A stretch of 64,000 bases of DNA, taken from the NCBI GenBank assembly GCA_026122225.1, contig JANEZZ010001872.1:526528-590527 (forward strand), in the 5' to 3' direction. Positions within the stretch are counted from its first letter, which is position 1, and every line of letters starts with the position of its first letter. Under the pieces are notes generated by a model. That model was not told the origin of the DNA. It worked only from the letters and a program-made list of their open reading frames with translations, and did no database searches. The position numbers and the translations under genes are program-made. Source of the stretch: Heloderma charlesbogerti (lineage: Eukaryota > Chordata > Lepidosauria > Squamata > Helodermatidae). Below, one piece after another: positions 23,755 to 33,447 of the stretch.

Positions 23755-23895
23755 AGTACTTATTTATTACATTTTGCATCCTGGCCTTTTCTCCAAGGAG
23801 CTCAAGGTGGCATCCAAAGTGGCTGCCATTTTTATCCTCACAACAACCCTATCAGGTAGAACTGTCATAAGGAAATCTGCTTCATATAGGGTGAC
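23755..23895 (+). mobile_element. L2/MIR-like 3' end fragment
   Basis: Contains 'ttatttattacattttgcatcctggcc', 'ctccaaggagctcaaggtggcat' and 'tcctcacaacaaccctatcaggtag'. The last phrase is the widely shared 3' domain of MIR SINEs and L2 LINEs in amniotes. Short and diverged; subfamily unknown. Confidence 0.5.
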
Positions 23896-24815
23896 TTAGA
23901 TTCCCTTTACCACATTATTTTACTGCATAGGCAGCTCCTTCCTCTGTGGTTGGTTTCTCCAACATCATTTTAGAAATCTGTACAGACGTCTGCTCATGTG
24001 GTTGCTTCTGTGTTAGGTCACACAAGTATAATTGGGAGTAACGTGCCATATGAAGCTGTACATAACCCTATAATAGTTTGGGAGTAGCCATACTAGTAAG
24101 GGAACATATTTAGGGGCTGTTAATAGAATAACTGTAAGACAATGCTTGCTGTATTTTGCTAAAAATAGAGGAATTCATTGTTTCAAGTCCAGAGTGTAAA
24201 CTGATCGGGATTCCAGTTTTTTCCTGTTGTTTAACCAGTGTTGCTGCTGTTAAAGATCATATTTTCAACTTTAGGTTTTCCAAAACTGTGTTGGTTGGTT
24301 TTAACACATTATGATTTTCAACCCTTCAGCAGGTAGTAAATATAATGTCTGAAAAGCAAGAAGATCCCTCTGTTTATAGTGACAAAGTTGAGAATTGCTT
24401 CCTTAAGATTCAGGAGCTTTATATTCTCTTGAGCCCTAGCTATCTGGTTAGAAAGCTTCTTAAAAGTGAGAAATAATGTTTTGTTTCATCTGATTTCCTT
24501 GTGCCATTGGTCATCCTATCACAGGCTACGCCACACTGAGGAGAAAAAAGCAAACACTGACCTTTTATCACTGAAACACAGAGTTATATGTTCTAGCCAG
24601 TTCAACAGTACATCACTTCCCTCTACATCACACTTTATTACATGTGTGTCCTTGATTCAAGAAAGGAGCTAGTTTATGTAAAAATCCATTTTGGTTGTTT
24701 TAGAAAGCTTAAACATTCTGAAGGGATTTCTCCTCCTCCTTCCTACCTCCCATTTCATTATCGTTTGCTGTTATGTTGTTGTTGCTTGGTTTATAGAACA
24801 ACAACACAGTACTTA
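23896..24815. other. No recognised feature
   Basis: Unassigned sequence. Confidence 0.5.
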
Positions 24816-24945
24816 AAGTGCAATCCTGTATATGTTTACTCAGGTGTAAGTACAACTGTGTTCATTGGGACTTACTCCCATGTAAGTGTGTATAGAAATG
24901 GAGCCTTACAGTGCAATCCTATGCGTGTTTACTCAGAACAAAGCA
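24816..24945. mobile_element. Palindromic interspersed repeat ('gcaatcctatgca' family), about 1.5 units
   Basis: GTGCAATCCTGTATATGTTTACTCAGG is followed by its partial mirror (GGGACTTACTCCCATGTAAG..TATAG), then a second head GTGCAATCCTATGCGTGTTTACTCAG begins at about 24913. Members at 9147-9250 and 56468-56556 share the motif. Non-coding. Confidence 0.55.
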
Positions 24946-25189
24946 GCACTGCAGGTGTGTAAAGGAGTGCCACCATAATGGCATAAGAGCGTAATAATTT
25001 CTTGCAGCATGACAGAAAACCCCTTCTTGCCTCTACTTTTATCATGCATAGAGAATTCAGTCTTGGTGGCAGCTGATCACCTGCATGTAGTTTACAAGAA
25101 CTGGCAGCATCTGCAAGACGTCTTTTCTTTCTTTTAAGTACTCTAGGACTCTGGGAAATATTGCTTCGGGGAAATGTCACTGGTGTGCA

Positions 25190-25440
25190 GTGACCTGGTT
25201 TGCACGATCACTACAGCCCGCCATGGCTTACTGGCCATGGTGGGTTATGGTGCCCGTGGGCACCAAGTTGCTGATCCAAGCTGCCTCAGGTTCTCATTAC
25301 ATGGCAGGTTGTTGGAATGACTGACAAGCCACCCAGAACCCCTGGGCTGTTTTAGGATTGCGGGTGACTTGTCAACCACCCCAACAAACCACCCTCACCA
25401 GATTCACATGTAACAAGAAGCTATGGCGCATGCCTGCTGC
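25190..25440. mobile_element. Possible decayed MITE related to 139-347
   Basis: The edge CCTGGTTTGCACGATCACTACAGC resembles the TGGTTCGCAC edge of the 139-347 element, and the interior 'gccatggcttactggccatggtgggttatgg' is palindromic and like its interior. The right boundary is unclear. Confidence 0.3.
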
Positions 25441-25496
25441 ACCACGAATATTCAAAATGGCGGCTGCCCCTACTGCAACAAAATGGAGAAATTTAC

Positions 25497-26273
25497 TAGT
25501 GCTGGGCTGAAAATTTCATTTCTTCCATTTGTGGCATTTCAAGGGGGTGGGGGTGGGGATGAAATTAAATGAAAACTCTGAGAATTTCTAATAATGTTCT
25601 CCTTGGGGAGGAGGACTTAAAAAGGAGTGTACCTTTTTAAGTGTAGGCAGTGGCTGAGTGGCCTTCTTTCTTGCTTTTTTTTTTTAAACACCCCTGTACT
25701 TGCAGGAACCCAGGATTCTTCTCCAGCTCAGCAGCACTTTCTGAACTCCCAGGAGACCACATGACCTTGCCCACTCCAATAGGCATTCAGGAAGGGTTCC
25801 AAGGTTGCAGAAGCTGCTTTGCACGAGCAATCAGGGATTTCAGAGTTTTAGAAAAATTCTACTCTTCCTTGCAGCAACACAGAATGAACAAGATAAGCAT
25901 TTTTCAAAAGCTCCAAAAGTCCCATTTGTTATTTGCAAAGAAGCTTTTTGCAAAGAAGCATCTGCAAGTTGGCAGTTCTTCCTGAATGTCCGTTGGAGAG
26001 GGCAAGGTCATGTAGTCTCATGGGAGTTCAAGAAGTGCTGCCAGGCTGGAGAAGCCTCTTGTGCTGAGGGCATTTTTCAAGTAAAAAAAATTAGAGGACC
26101 GTTCAGCCTCTTCCCAAACTTAAAACGGTATGTGGAAACCCTATACCCCTCCCCAAGGAGAAGATTCTCTGAAATTCTCCCCCTCCAAGCAAAAGAGGGA
26201 GAAAAAACAATGCCTCTTCTGCAGGGAGAGAAAAAGTTCCCCAAAATAGGGAGCAGGATTCAGCACAGCACTA
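25497..26273. mobile_element. hAT-like foldback element, 777 bp
   Basis: Ends TAGTGCTGGGCTGAA and TTCAGCACAGCACTA are inverted copies, flanked by AAATTTAC (25489-25496) and AAATTTAG (26274-26281), a 7/8 match to an 8-bp hAT duplication. The interior folds back: CCCAGGAGACCACATGACC (about 25748-25766) against GGTCATGTAGTCTCATGGG (about 26005-26023), with further matching sequence outside. The longer open frames here are by-products; no transposase motifs are seen. Non-autonomous. Confidence 0.65.
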
Positions 26274-26281
26274 AAATTTAG

Positions 26282-26689
26282 TGACCTTTCGCTACTTGTG
26301 GACTGGGCCACTATGTTCTGCTGCCTGGTTTATACTGGTTAGGAAGGGTAAGACGATGTTGGCTAGATAGGGTTAGAAAACTAAGTGAAGAAAGCTTTCT
26401 CCCATGTCCTCCTTTCAGTTGTTATGTTCCAACAGGGATACAGTACTTCTGTTCGATAGTGTTGTGAGCAGGGATTATTGGTGCTGGTCTGGTTCATCCC
26501 ATTTCCTTTGATCATAACTTTAAGATATTACAGAAGTATTGGAAGGTGCCCTAAGGCCAAAACAATAATGGAACTCTAGTAATGTATCAGAAGCTCTATT
26601 TGTGCCTGTGGATATAGTATATTGCTATTGGCAGAATATATCTAATAGATATCTTTAAGAATGTAATTAATTCTTAAAGATTAAGAATT
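26282..26689. other. No recognised feature
   Basis: Unassigned; includes a short 'taattaattcttaaagattaagaattaat' self-complementary patch at about 26664-26693. Confidence 0.45.
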
Positions 26690-27015
26690 AATCTGTGGAA
26701 TGAGCTCCCTAGAGAGGTTCGCCTGGCACCTATGTTGTACGCCTTCCGGCACCAGGTGAAGACCCTTTTATTCTTTCAGGCATTTTAGCATTTTAGCTTC
26801 CTAGTCTTTTAGATTTGGTGTTTTCAATCTGTATTTTAAATCTCTGCATTGCTGCTAGGTTTTATTCTGGTTTTATTCTGGTTGTATTGTTATATTGTGG
26901 TTTTAATACTTTCATATATTGTTTTATCCTGCACTTTTTTGTTTTAATTTTTGTGAACCACCTAGAGAGCTTTGGCTATTGGGCAGTATAGAAACGAAAT
27001 GAAATAAATAAAATG
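26690..27015 (+). mobile_element. L2-type LINE 3' end, plus strand
   Basis: Translation around 26694-26780 reads WNELPREVRLAPMLYAFRHQ then VKTLLFFQAF, the conserved C-terminus of L2-clade ORF2 (here without a start). It is followed by a U-rich 3' UTR and the 'gagagctttggctattgggcagtatagaaa..aaataaataaa' end common to reptile L2-like elements. Strongly 5'-truncated. Confidence 0.65.
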
Positions 27016-27132
27016 AACAAATTAGTACATAGGAAGTCTAAGCTCACTTTCATGGTTGAAAAGCTTTCCCTCATTTGTACAAAGGCTCTAGTGGCCACGA
27101 TCATACTTAACATAAACCATAGTTTAGTACTA

Positions 27133-27173
27133 TACCCTAAAATGACTAGTGTTTAACTAGTCATTTTAGGGTA
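27133..27173. repeat. Perfect 18-bp hairpin
   Basis: TACCCTAAAATGACTAGT (27133-27150) and its exact inverted copy (27156-27173) surround the 5-nt loop GTTTA. It may be the core of a decayed MITE. Confidence 0.7.
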
Positions 27174-27219
27174 ACCAAAGATTTTGTTGAAAACATATAA
27201 ATTTGTATTTTAAATGCTG

Positions 27220-27239
27220 TGTGCGTGCGTATATGTATG

Positions 27240-27277
<38 letters not shown>

Positions 27278-27278
27278 A
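27220..27278 (+). repeat. (TA)n-(CA)n microsatellite
   Basis: Tandem GTATG/TA repeats run into (AC)n. Confidence 0.9.
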
Positions 27279-30079
27279 TTATGTTTTTAACATTTGTCAG
27301 ATTATAAAATATGTATTTATAGAGAGAGAATTTTAACATTATTTTTGGATAGTTTAGCATGTTTTGAAGTTTTTAATTAGTCAATATATATTATTCAAGA
27401 ATTCTTTTGGAAACATGTAAAAATGAATTTGAAGTGTTTGGGTATACATTATATATCACTTATCATGTATTTTATGCTTTGCATTCTTTAGTTCTCTTAA
27501 TAAAGATCAAGTGTCAAAACGTGTTGGGAATTCAATTGGTGCAACTGTTTCTTTTTGACTTTAGTTTAAGTTATTGGTTTGTCTGAACAAGCCAAAATCG
27601 AACTGTGGTCTCTGATCCTGGCTTGTTTAGAAAAACCATAGTTAAAACTAAATGTAGTTCCTTGATCAGACAATTTCACAAATTGCGAGATTAGTTTTAA
27701 AGGGAAGTGATGCTCCTACTTGCAGCAACACTGGAGAAGAGGGAACAGGTTCATGCACATAATGCTAAACTCTGGTTTAGTGTTATGTCTGAACCATGTC
27801 ACTGTGTCTTGCTTGGTCCTTTTCAAGGCTTTTCTCAGACTTTGTACGGGTTATTTATCCACTTCAGCAGCTATTTGTAAAACTGCCGATCAGTGCTCTT
27901 CCCTCCTTCTGTCTCATATTCTCCTTAGGGAACCTCCTCCCCAGTGCTCAAATTATGAGAGAAAAGGTAGGGGCACTCTTAAAGGTGGGGTCACACCTTA
28001 CTGCCTCCTCCTCCTCTTCCTTATTATTATTATTATCATCCTTCTGCCCTCCTTCCAAAGATATAAGGACAGCATACAAAACAAGAGGTAGTCCTGTAAC
28101 TTGAGTCATATTATGCCTCCAACAGCCTTCTTATAAACAGCCAACTAAGAGGGCTAGCCCAAATGGTAACCCCTGTTCATTGGAGCACTGCTTCTCCTCC
28201 CTTCTTTTGAGTGATGTTCATACCACTTCTTCATGCCTGATTAAGCTCCAGGCCTCTGCAGTACCAGACGTTGAAGGATATCATGCTCCCACCTTCCTTC
28301 GACTGCCATAGGTTGACCTTCTGCTTGTGGTTCTCTGTCATCAATCCTAGCTAGTGGAAGCTGGGATTTGTCCATTCTCTTTCCTCTATAAGCATCAGAT
28401 GAAGACTAGCAGCTGGGCTGGGTGGTGGTGTCTCTTGGTGCCAGTATAGCCCATCATATGTAGTTTGTAACTGAAAATAGTCTCCTAGAAAGCTAATCAT
28501 TGCTAAATGAACTGGGGAAGAATTATCATCTGTGAAGAAAATATGCCCCCTGTTAGAATTATTATTTGAGTCCAGATAACTCCTCCAATACAAACCACTA
28601 TAAGAGTTCATAGAAAGATGTATAGACTTGGGGATCTGCCAGCATTCAACAGACCTAGATTTTACCGAACCATAAACATCAAGAGAAGAAACCACACTAA
28701 ACCTCCCTCTCCTTTTTTCCCCCTTTATGGTATGGTTTATACATTGATGATCATGTCTATTCCCTTTAGGAGTGGATCATACAGCTTGCATGCTCTTCCT
28801 CAGAAAAAGATCTGCTCATAATTATCTAACCTTGCTAATGGACCAACCAGCCTTGCAGTTTTCTCCTTTTACTCACTTAATAGGAAAAGGATATTATAGA
28901 TCAGAAAACTTTATGCCCAGCCTAAAAATGCAGTGTTTGCAGAGGTCCAGCAAATCTTTGGCTATCCGAAGCACCATCTTGAGAGTTAAACTGTTAGGTA
29001 GTCTTTTTCATATTGAGTCCAAATTGAATTGTCATTTAATAGATGCAGCTTAAAGGATTGGAATTACCTTTATACTGTGCAGCATGGAGTGCTCATGAGG
29101 AACAGGCTGCACTAAAAGCAGGCAATCATATTCTACTCCCTCCCCACCCCCAATAAAATTGAATCTGTCCTTATGGAAATTCTGCTCTGTGGATGCTAGC
29201 AACCTTTGCATTTGAGTCTCGCTGCAACCATTATTATAGTTTAGTAGTCCATCCACTGAACCAGTATATTGTATTTTAGCCTATTTATCTTATTTTTATT
29301 TCCTTTTTATTGACTATTCTAGCAAGCTCTTCAAATTCAAACACTGTTCAAGCTTACAAAAAGTTTATCTTGGAAATATGATTGCCTCAAGCAGATGACA
29401 GCATGCAATTTTATGGCTTATAAGTTTTTGTCATTCATTGTTAGTCTTCCCACACAGGTGCTGCAACAGACACTACTAATATGTTTTTTAGTTATTTTCT
29501 ACTTTACTATTTGAATGTCTAGATATGTATCAGTGAGCACGTATAAAGATACTGTTGAACAGTTCACTTAATTCATTTATCTGGAATTATATCCGATGGC
29601 TATATGAATCAATGTCACACAGCTAGGACAATCAATTTCTGCAAAGAGTGATAATTTGTAAGATAGTTCAGCCTAAAAAGAATAAAAATAATGGTGACAT
29701 AGAGCCATGAATCCAGCATTACTATATCAAAACAATTGTCACTGTAGGCCAGTATCCTGTCTCTTGAAGGAACCAGGTAATCCAGAGCCAAGGGAGTATC
29801 TCTAGCCATTATTGTTTCTATTTAGCTATTGCAAAACTTGCATACCCCATATTACTTTTTCTCCACAAGTTTTTGGTTTAGTTTATACTTCATCTCTCTA
29901 GGCTCTAGCAATCAAGGGAGAGATTTCTAAGGAAGATGACCAGGGTCTTTCTCAAGGCAAGTGTAGTGGTTAAAAAGGACTAACCACAGTAGTGAAACTA
30001 GAATATTGCTGTGCATCCCACCCATGTCCTCAAATCAAGGGGAAGCTGCTGCAGCTGTGGCTGCAGAAAATCAGAAAAA
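27279..30079. other. No firmly recognised feature
   Basis: Mostly unassigned. Around 27530-27800 phrases such as 'ggtttgtctgaacaagcc' and 'ggcttgtttagaaaaaccatagtt' occur in opposite orientation, suggesting an eroded inverted-repeat element. A small (ATT)n run lies at about 28020-28040. No host exon could be supported. Confidence 0.4.
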
Positions 30080-30275
30080 AATGCTCCTTCTGCCCCTACT
30101 ATTTTATCTGGGGAGAGTTTTGTTGAAATTGGTTTATTTAAAATTGTTTGTATTTAATTGATTCTGTTAATATGTTTGCAATGTGTTTATTCTGTAAGCT
30201 GCTATGGAAGTAATAAATGGTCTTGAAAGACAGCTAAGAAATATATTAAATTACAATAAATAAAATGAACAACAT
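30080..30275 (+). mobile_element. LINE (L2-like) 3' UTR fragment
   Basis: U-rich sequence ending 'taagctgctatggaagtaataaatgg..aataaataaaatgaac' resembles the 3' end at 26900-27015. No coding part remains. Confidence 0.4.
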
Positions 30276-30359
30276 GGTGCTCTGGATTTTAGATTAATGT
30301 CATCTACACTTTTGCCCTGAAGATGACTTGATGTGGGCCAGAGGTACCAATGTATTTGT

Positions 30360-30550
30360 GTGGTGCAAATATGCTGTAATTAGTTTTAGCTGGTTGTTTT
30401 GACTGATATTTAACCTGGTTTATTTTCATGCTTTTACTTTGTATTCTATTCCTGCTGTAGTGTTTTTGATTGTATTTTTATTATTATGTTAGCCACCTTG
30501 GGCATCATTTGGTGGAAGTGTGAAATATAAATTTAACAAACAGAACAAAC
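30360..30550 (+). mobile_element. L2-like LINE 3' UTR fragment
   Basis: Ends 'gttagccaccttgggcatcatttggtggaagtgtgaaatataaattt', the usual 'GCCACCTTGGGCATC..GATATAAAT' end of reptile L2-like elements. Confidence 0.5.
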
Positions 30551-30839
30551 AATGGCAGGCATTAGTAGCACAACAACAAAGCATGAACCGTGATGTACTT
30601 CATGCACTTCTTATTCAGAGTAAGGGATACATTCTTTAAAATTTTAAAGAAAACCCAGTCTGATTTCTAATCAACAGCAGTCAGGAGTTTTTAGATTGAT
30701 AATTCCCTAATACGGAGCAAACTAAATATCCAAGTACATTAATCAGATTTCTAATATCAGGGAAGCTAAGTATTTCATATAACTGTGGAATCTTGAATGA
30801 CGGTTGGTAAAGATCCACTAATCTAGTATAATCCTACAT

Positions 30840-31258
30840 TAGGAATGGGGAGAAATTAGTTCAGTTTTCATTTTTATGGGAACTTTCCAAATTTATGCAA
30901 CCCCAACGGGAGTGTAGTTAAATGTCAATATCTGCACTTACCCAAAGTTTGTATGCTAAAATATGTATAGTACAGGAATTGTGCACACGGTACCAAAAGG
31001 TGTGCGCAAAACTGTGTATATTACAGAAAAATGTGAACAAGAACACTTTATCTTAGGGGAAATCAGCCACAAAAAATGAGTATTTGAAAAAGTTACAAAA
31101 ATGTGTACATTTTGAGAAATAGGCACAAAAAATGTACACATTTTTCATGCAGACTTTCAAAAAATCACAAACTGATGCAGAAATAGGATGAAACCAACTT
31201 GAGTTTGGGAAAATGAGAAAGCGACTGAAATTGAACTTGACAGATTTGTCCGTGCCTG
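30840..31258. mobile_element. Decayed hAT-like MITE related to 50165-50599
   Basis: The left edge TAGGAATGGGGAGAAATT and right edge AGATTTGTCCGTGCCTG are imperfect inverted copies. The interior is rich in 'gtgtacattttt / gtgcacatt' words, like the better preserved element at 50165-50599. The flanking octamers match poorly, so the boundaries are tentative. Confidence 0.4.
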
Positions 31259-31266
31259 TTCTGGAC

Positions 31267-32534
31267 AAAGCAAACAGTTTTACTTGTTAACTAACCTGCA
31301 AAGTTAACGATAAAGCTGATCTTTCTTTACTGCTAACCAGAATTAATAATTATAGAATTGTCGAACTGTCAGGGGCATGGGTGAGACTAATTTCCAGGTA
31401 GATAATTTGCTGTTGCTGCTTGGTGGGAGAGTTGGGTTTTCTTATCTCAGCAACATCCCATGTTGTTTTAAGTTCTTGGCCAGATACACATAGTGCTCTT
31501 GTCTCTGATATAGCTGACAGAAACAGAATGGATTCTATTTTTTTAGTACAATAAAATGAATCTTATTTGTCCAGTGTTTCACTTGCTGCTTAATTTGCAC
31601 TCAGACATATAGGCATGAGGGCCTGCTTAGCAAATGTTTCCATTCCTGCCAGAAGCAGAGGCATCCATGCAGATTCCTGCTGGGGGTGGCACTCTGTCCC
31701 ATGTCTATGAATTTTGGAGATGAAAATGACAGAACATAGCAAGATAATTTGGGGACAGAAGTAGAGAGAGTTATCAAAATTTAGAGCTCTGGGCAGATGA
31801 ATTCATTAATAATAGCATTATCAAATGTTAGTGAAAACAAAAAAGAGAAGGAAAGCTGTAGGGGAAGGAAAATAAATTCAGAGTTGATTGAGAACAAGGC
31901 CAGCAGTGATCACGGGGTAGTATCACATGCTGGAGTGGTCTGACAAGTAGAATGGCAAGCAGTAACTTGGAAAGCTTGGAAAGGATATTCATTTTCAAAC
32001 AATTTGTTACCTGGCTCTTGCATAAAATCCTTGAAGCATCCCCCCCCCCCCGCATGCTTGCTTCACCTCTCCTTCCCCTTTCACTGCGAACATTCTTTCA
32101 GGCTCTTCATCTTTGTCAAAGCATGTTTCGGTACTGCCATGCTGAAAACATAATTCATCAATGCCATTATGGAAGACAGTGAGCCTTGATACTGTGAGAA
32201 AATATCAGTTCACACCTTGCATTGGGCTAAAAAGGATTAAATGAGATTTCCCATTCCAGGAGATAGGTATAAATTCAATATTGAAAATGATGAGTTAAAA
32301 TAAGATGAAAAATAAGATTAAGGGATAATTTGGCTGGCACCGAAGTATTGTCTGATTCTGATGTTTTCATATGAGCTATTAAGGCTAAGCAGTCAAGCAA
32401 CAGTAGCTATTTAAGGGTGGAACGTTTCTTTTTTTAAAAAAGAAATGGAACCATTCCTAATTAAACACCCCAGATAATAAAACTATTCAGTGAACATGAT
32501 TAACTAGTAAGATAATTGATCATATGTCTATGAT
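31267..32534. other. No recognised feature
   Basis: Unassigned sequence; poly(C) at 32040-32052. Confidence 0.5.
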
Positions 32535-32544
32535 ACCCACAACT
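32535..32544. repeat. 10-bp target-site duplication of deleted BovB, left
   Basis: ACCCACAACT is repeated exactly at 33058-33067. It abuts the first base (G) of the predicted ribozyme. Confidence 0.85.
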
Positions 32545-32605
32545 GCCCCTTCATGGATCACTGCCTTGTTGTGGCGAAGGGGCTTGCATAACTCAGTGAA
32601 GCCAT
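32545..32605 (+). ncRNA. Predicted HDV-like ribozyme fold at the BovB 5' end
   Basis: Same fold as at 60893-60953: P1 GCCCCTT/AAGGGGC (7 bp, nt 1-7 with 33-39), P3 GCC/GGC (19-21 with 29-31) closing a 7-nt loop, and P2 AUGG/CCAU plus UCACU/AGUGA (9-18 with 51-61). The only change from the long copy is G to A at nt 44, outside all stems. The target duplication ends exactly before nt 1. Confidence 0.5.
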
Positions 32606-32610
32606 AAGCT

Positions 32611-33048
32611 ATGCCGTGCAGGGCCACCCAAGACGGACAGGTCATGGCAGAGAGTTCTGACAAAATGTGGTCCACTGGAGAAGGAAATGGCAACCCACTC
32701 CAGTATTCTTGCCAAGAAAACCCCATGGAATGTATCACAAGGCTAAAAGAGATGATGCCGGAAGATGAGCCCCTCAGGTCGGAAGGTGTCCAATATGCTA
32801 CTGGGGAAGAGCAGAGGGTATTTCCAAGGAGCGCCAGAAAGAGTGAAGCGGCTGGGCCAAAGCCGAAAGGACACTCAGCTGTGGATGTGTCTGGTGGTGA
32901 AAAGAAAATCCGATGCTGTAAAGAACAATATTGTTTAGGAACCTGGAATATGAACTTGAGCACACTCTGGGAGAGAGCGGAGGACAGGAAGGCCTGGCGT
33001 GCTATGGTCCATGGAGTCATGAAGAGTCGGACACAACTTAACGACTGA
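32611..33048 (+). CDS. BovB ORF with in-frame internal deletion (145 aa)
   Basis: The ATG at 32611 is the BovB start (begins MPCRATQDGQVMAESSDKMW) and lies 6 nt after the predicted ribozyme. Residues 1-113 match the N-terminal leader of the full-length ORF, ending at CLGTWN, where the endonuclease begins. They are then fused in frame to the C-terminal NLSTLWERAEDRKAWRAMV..KSRTQLND. No stop interrupts it. No catalytic domain remains, so if translated it would be a small protein of unknown role. It may simply be passively open. Confidence 0.5.
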   Translation: MPCRATQDGQVMAESSDKMWSTGEGNGNPLQYSCQENPMECITRLKEMMPEDEPLRSEGVQYATGEEQRVFPRSARKSEAAGPKPKGHSAVDVSGGEKKIRCCKEQYCLGTWNMNLSTLWERAEDRKAWRAMVHGVMKSRTQLND

Positions 33049-33057
33049 ACAACAACA

Positions 33058-33067
33058 ACCCACAACT
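33058..33067. repeat. 10-bp target-site duplication, right
   Basis: ACCCACAACT, identical to 32535-32544. Confidence 0.85.
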
Positions 33068-33134
33068 GGTGGCAGTGATGAAAAAGATCTGTTTGCTGAG
33101 ATGCAATGATGCAGTACGTTTCTATAGAAACGCA

Positions 33135-33245
33135 TTTCAGAAGGGTAGCCATGTTAGGTTTTTGCAGCAAAAACAACAAATAATCCTGTGGGACTCTAAA
33201 GACTAACAAATCTATTGTGGCATAAACTTTCAGTGTCCACAATGA
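33135..33245 (+). repeat. Unclassified interspersed repeat segment
   Basis: 'ggtagccatgttaggtttttgcagcaaaaacaac' followed by 'tcctgtgggactctaaagactaacaaat' and 'tggcataaactttc' is a motif I recognise as a very common dispersed sequence in reptile genomes. I cannot name its family. The rest of 33068-33447 is unassigned. Confidence 0.4.
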
Positions 33246-33447
33246 AATGTTACACGTAACTATTTGTTGTTTGAAGTTCCTGTATTCCGGTTGAAAAATA
33301 GTTGCCCCTTTCAGTTAAAGTTTGGCTCTATAAAGTTGCCATATATTGTGGTATATTATTGATGTTTATGTACAGTGGACTCAGAATGATGGTGGCTTTC
33401 CAGAATTTCAGCCAACACTGCTACCTGAAACTTTTTAACGTTAACTT

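Larger units (their letters stand above)
32545..33057 (+). mobile_element. Complete, internally deleted BovB element, 513 bp
   Basis: It has the authentic BovB 5' end (GCCCCTTCATGGATCACTGC), the first roughly 100 codons of the ORF, then jumps to the last roughly 35 codons and the BovB 3' tail (GACTGAACAACAACAA). The junction CCTGGAATATGAACTT joins 'cctggaat' of the 5' part to 'gaatatgaactt' of the 3' part, a GAAT microhomology. Exact 10-bp duplications show it integrated in this form rather than being deleted afterwards. It lacks endonuclease and RT and must be mobilised by full BovB (as at 57731-60953). A second copy with nearly the same junction is at 47751-48228. Confidence 0.85.

Noticed and set aside
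25650..26281. Plus-strand open frames of 111 and 158 codons
   Set aside because: Inside a foldback hAT-like element; no motif, and arms are mirror images of each other.
27720..28104. Two overlapping open frames of about 100-123 codons as a possible host exon
   Set aside because: Overlap a decayed inverted repeat and an (ATT)n run; no splice-site pattern or recognisable domain.
32520..33242. 240-codon minus-strand open frame
   Set aside because: Antisense to the deleted BovB copy and spilling into flanks on both sides; the same antisense peptide recurs at 47676-48396.
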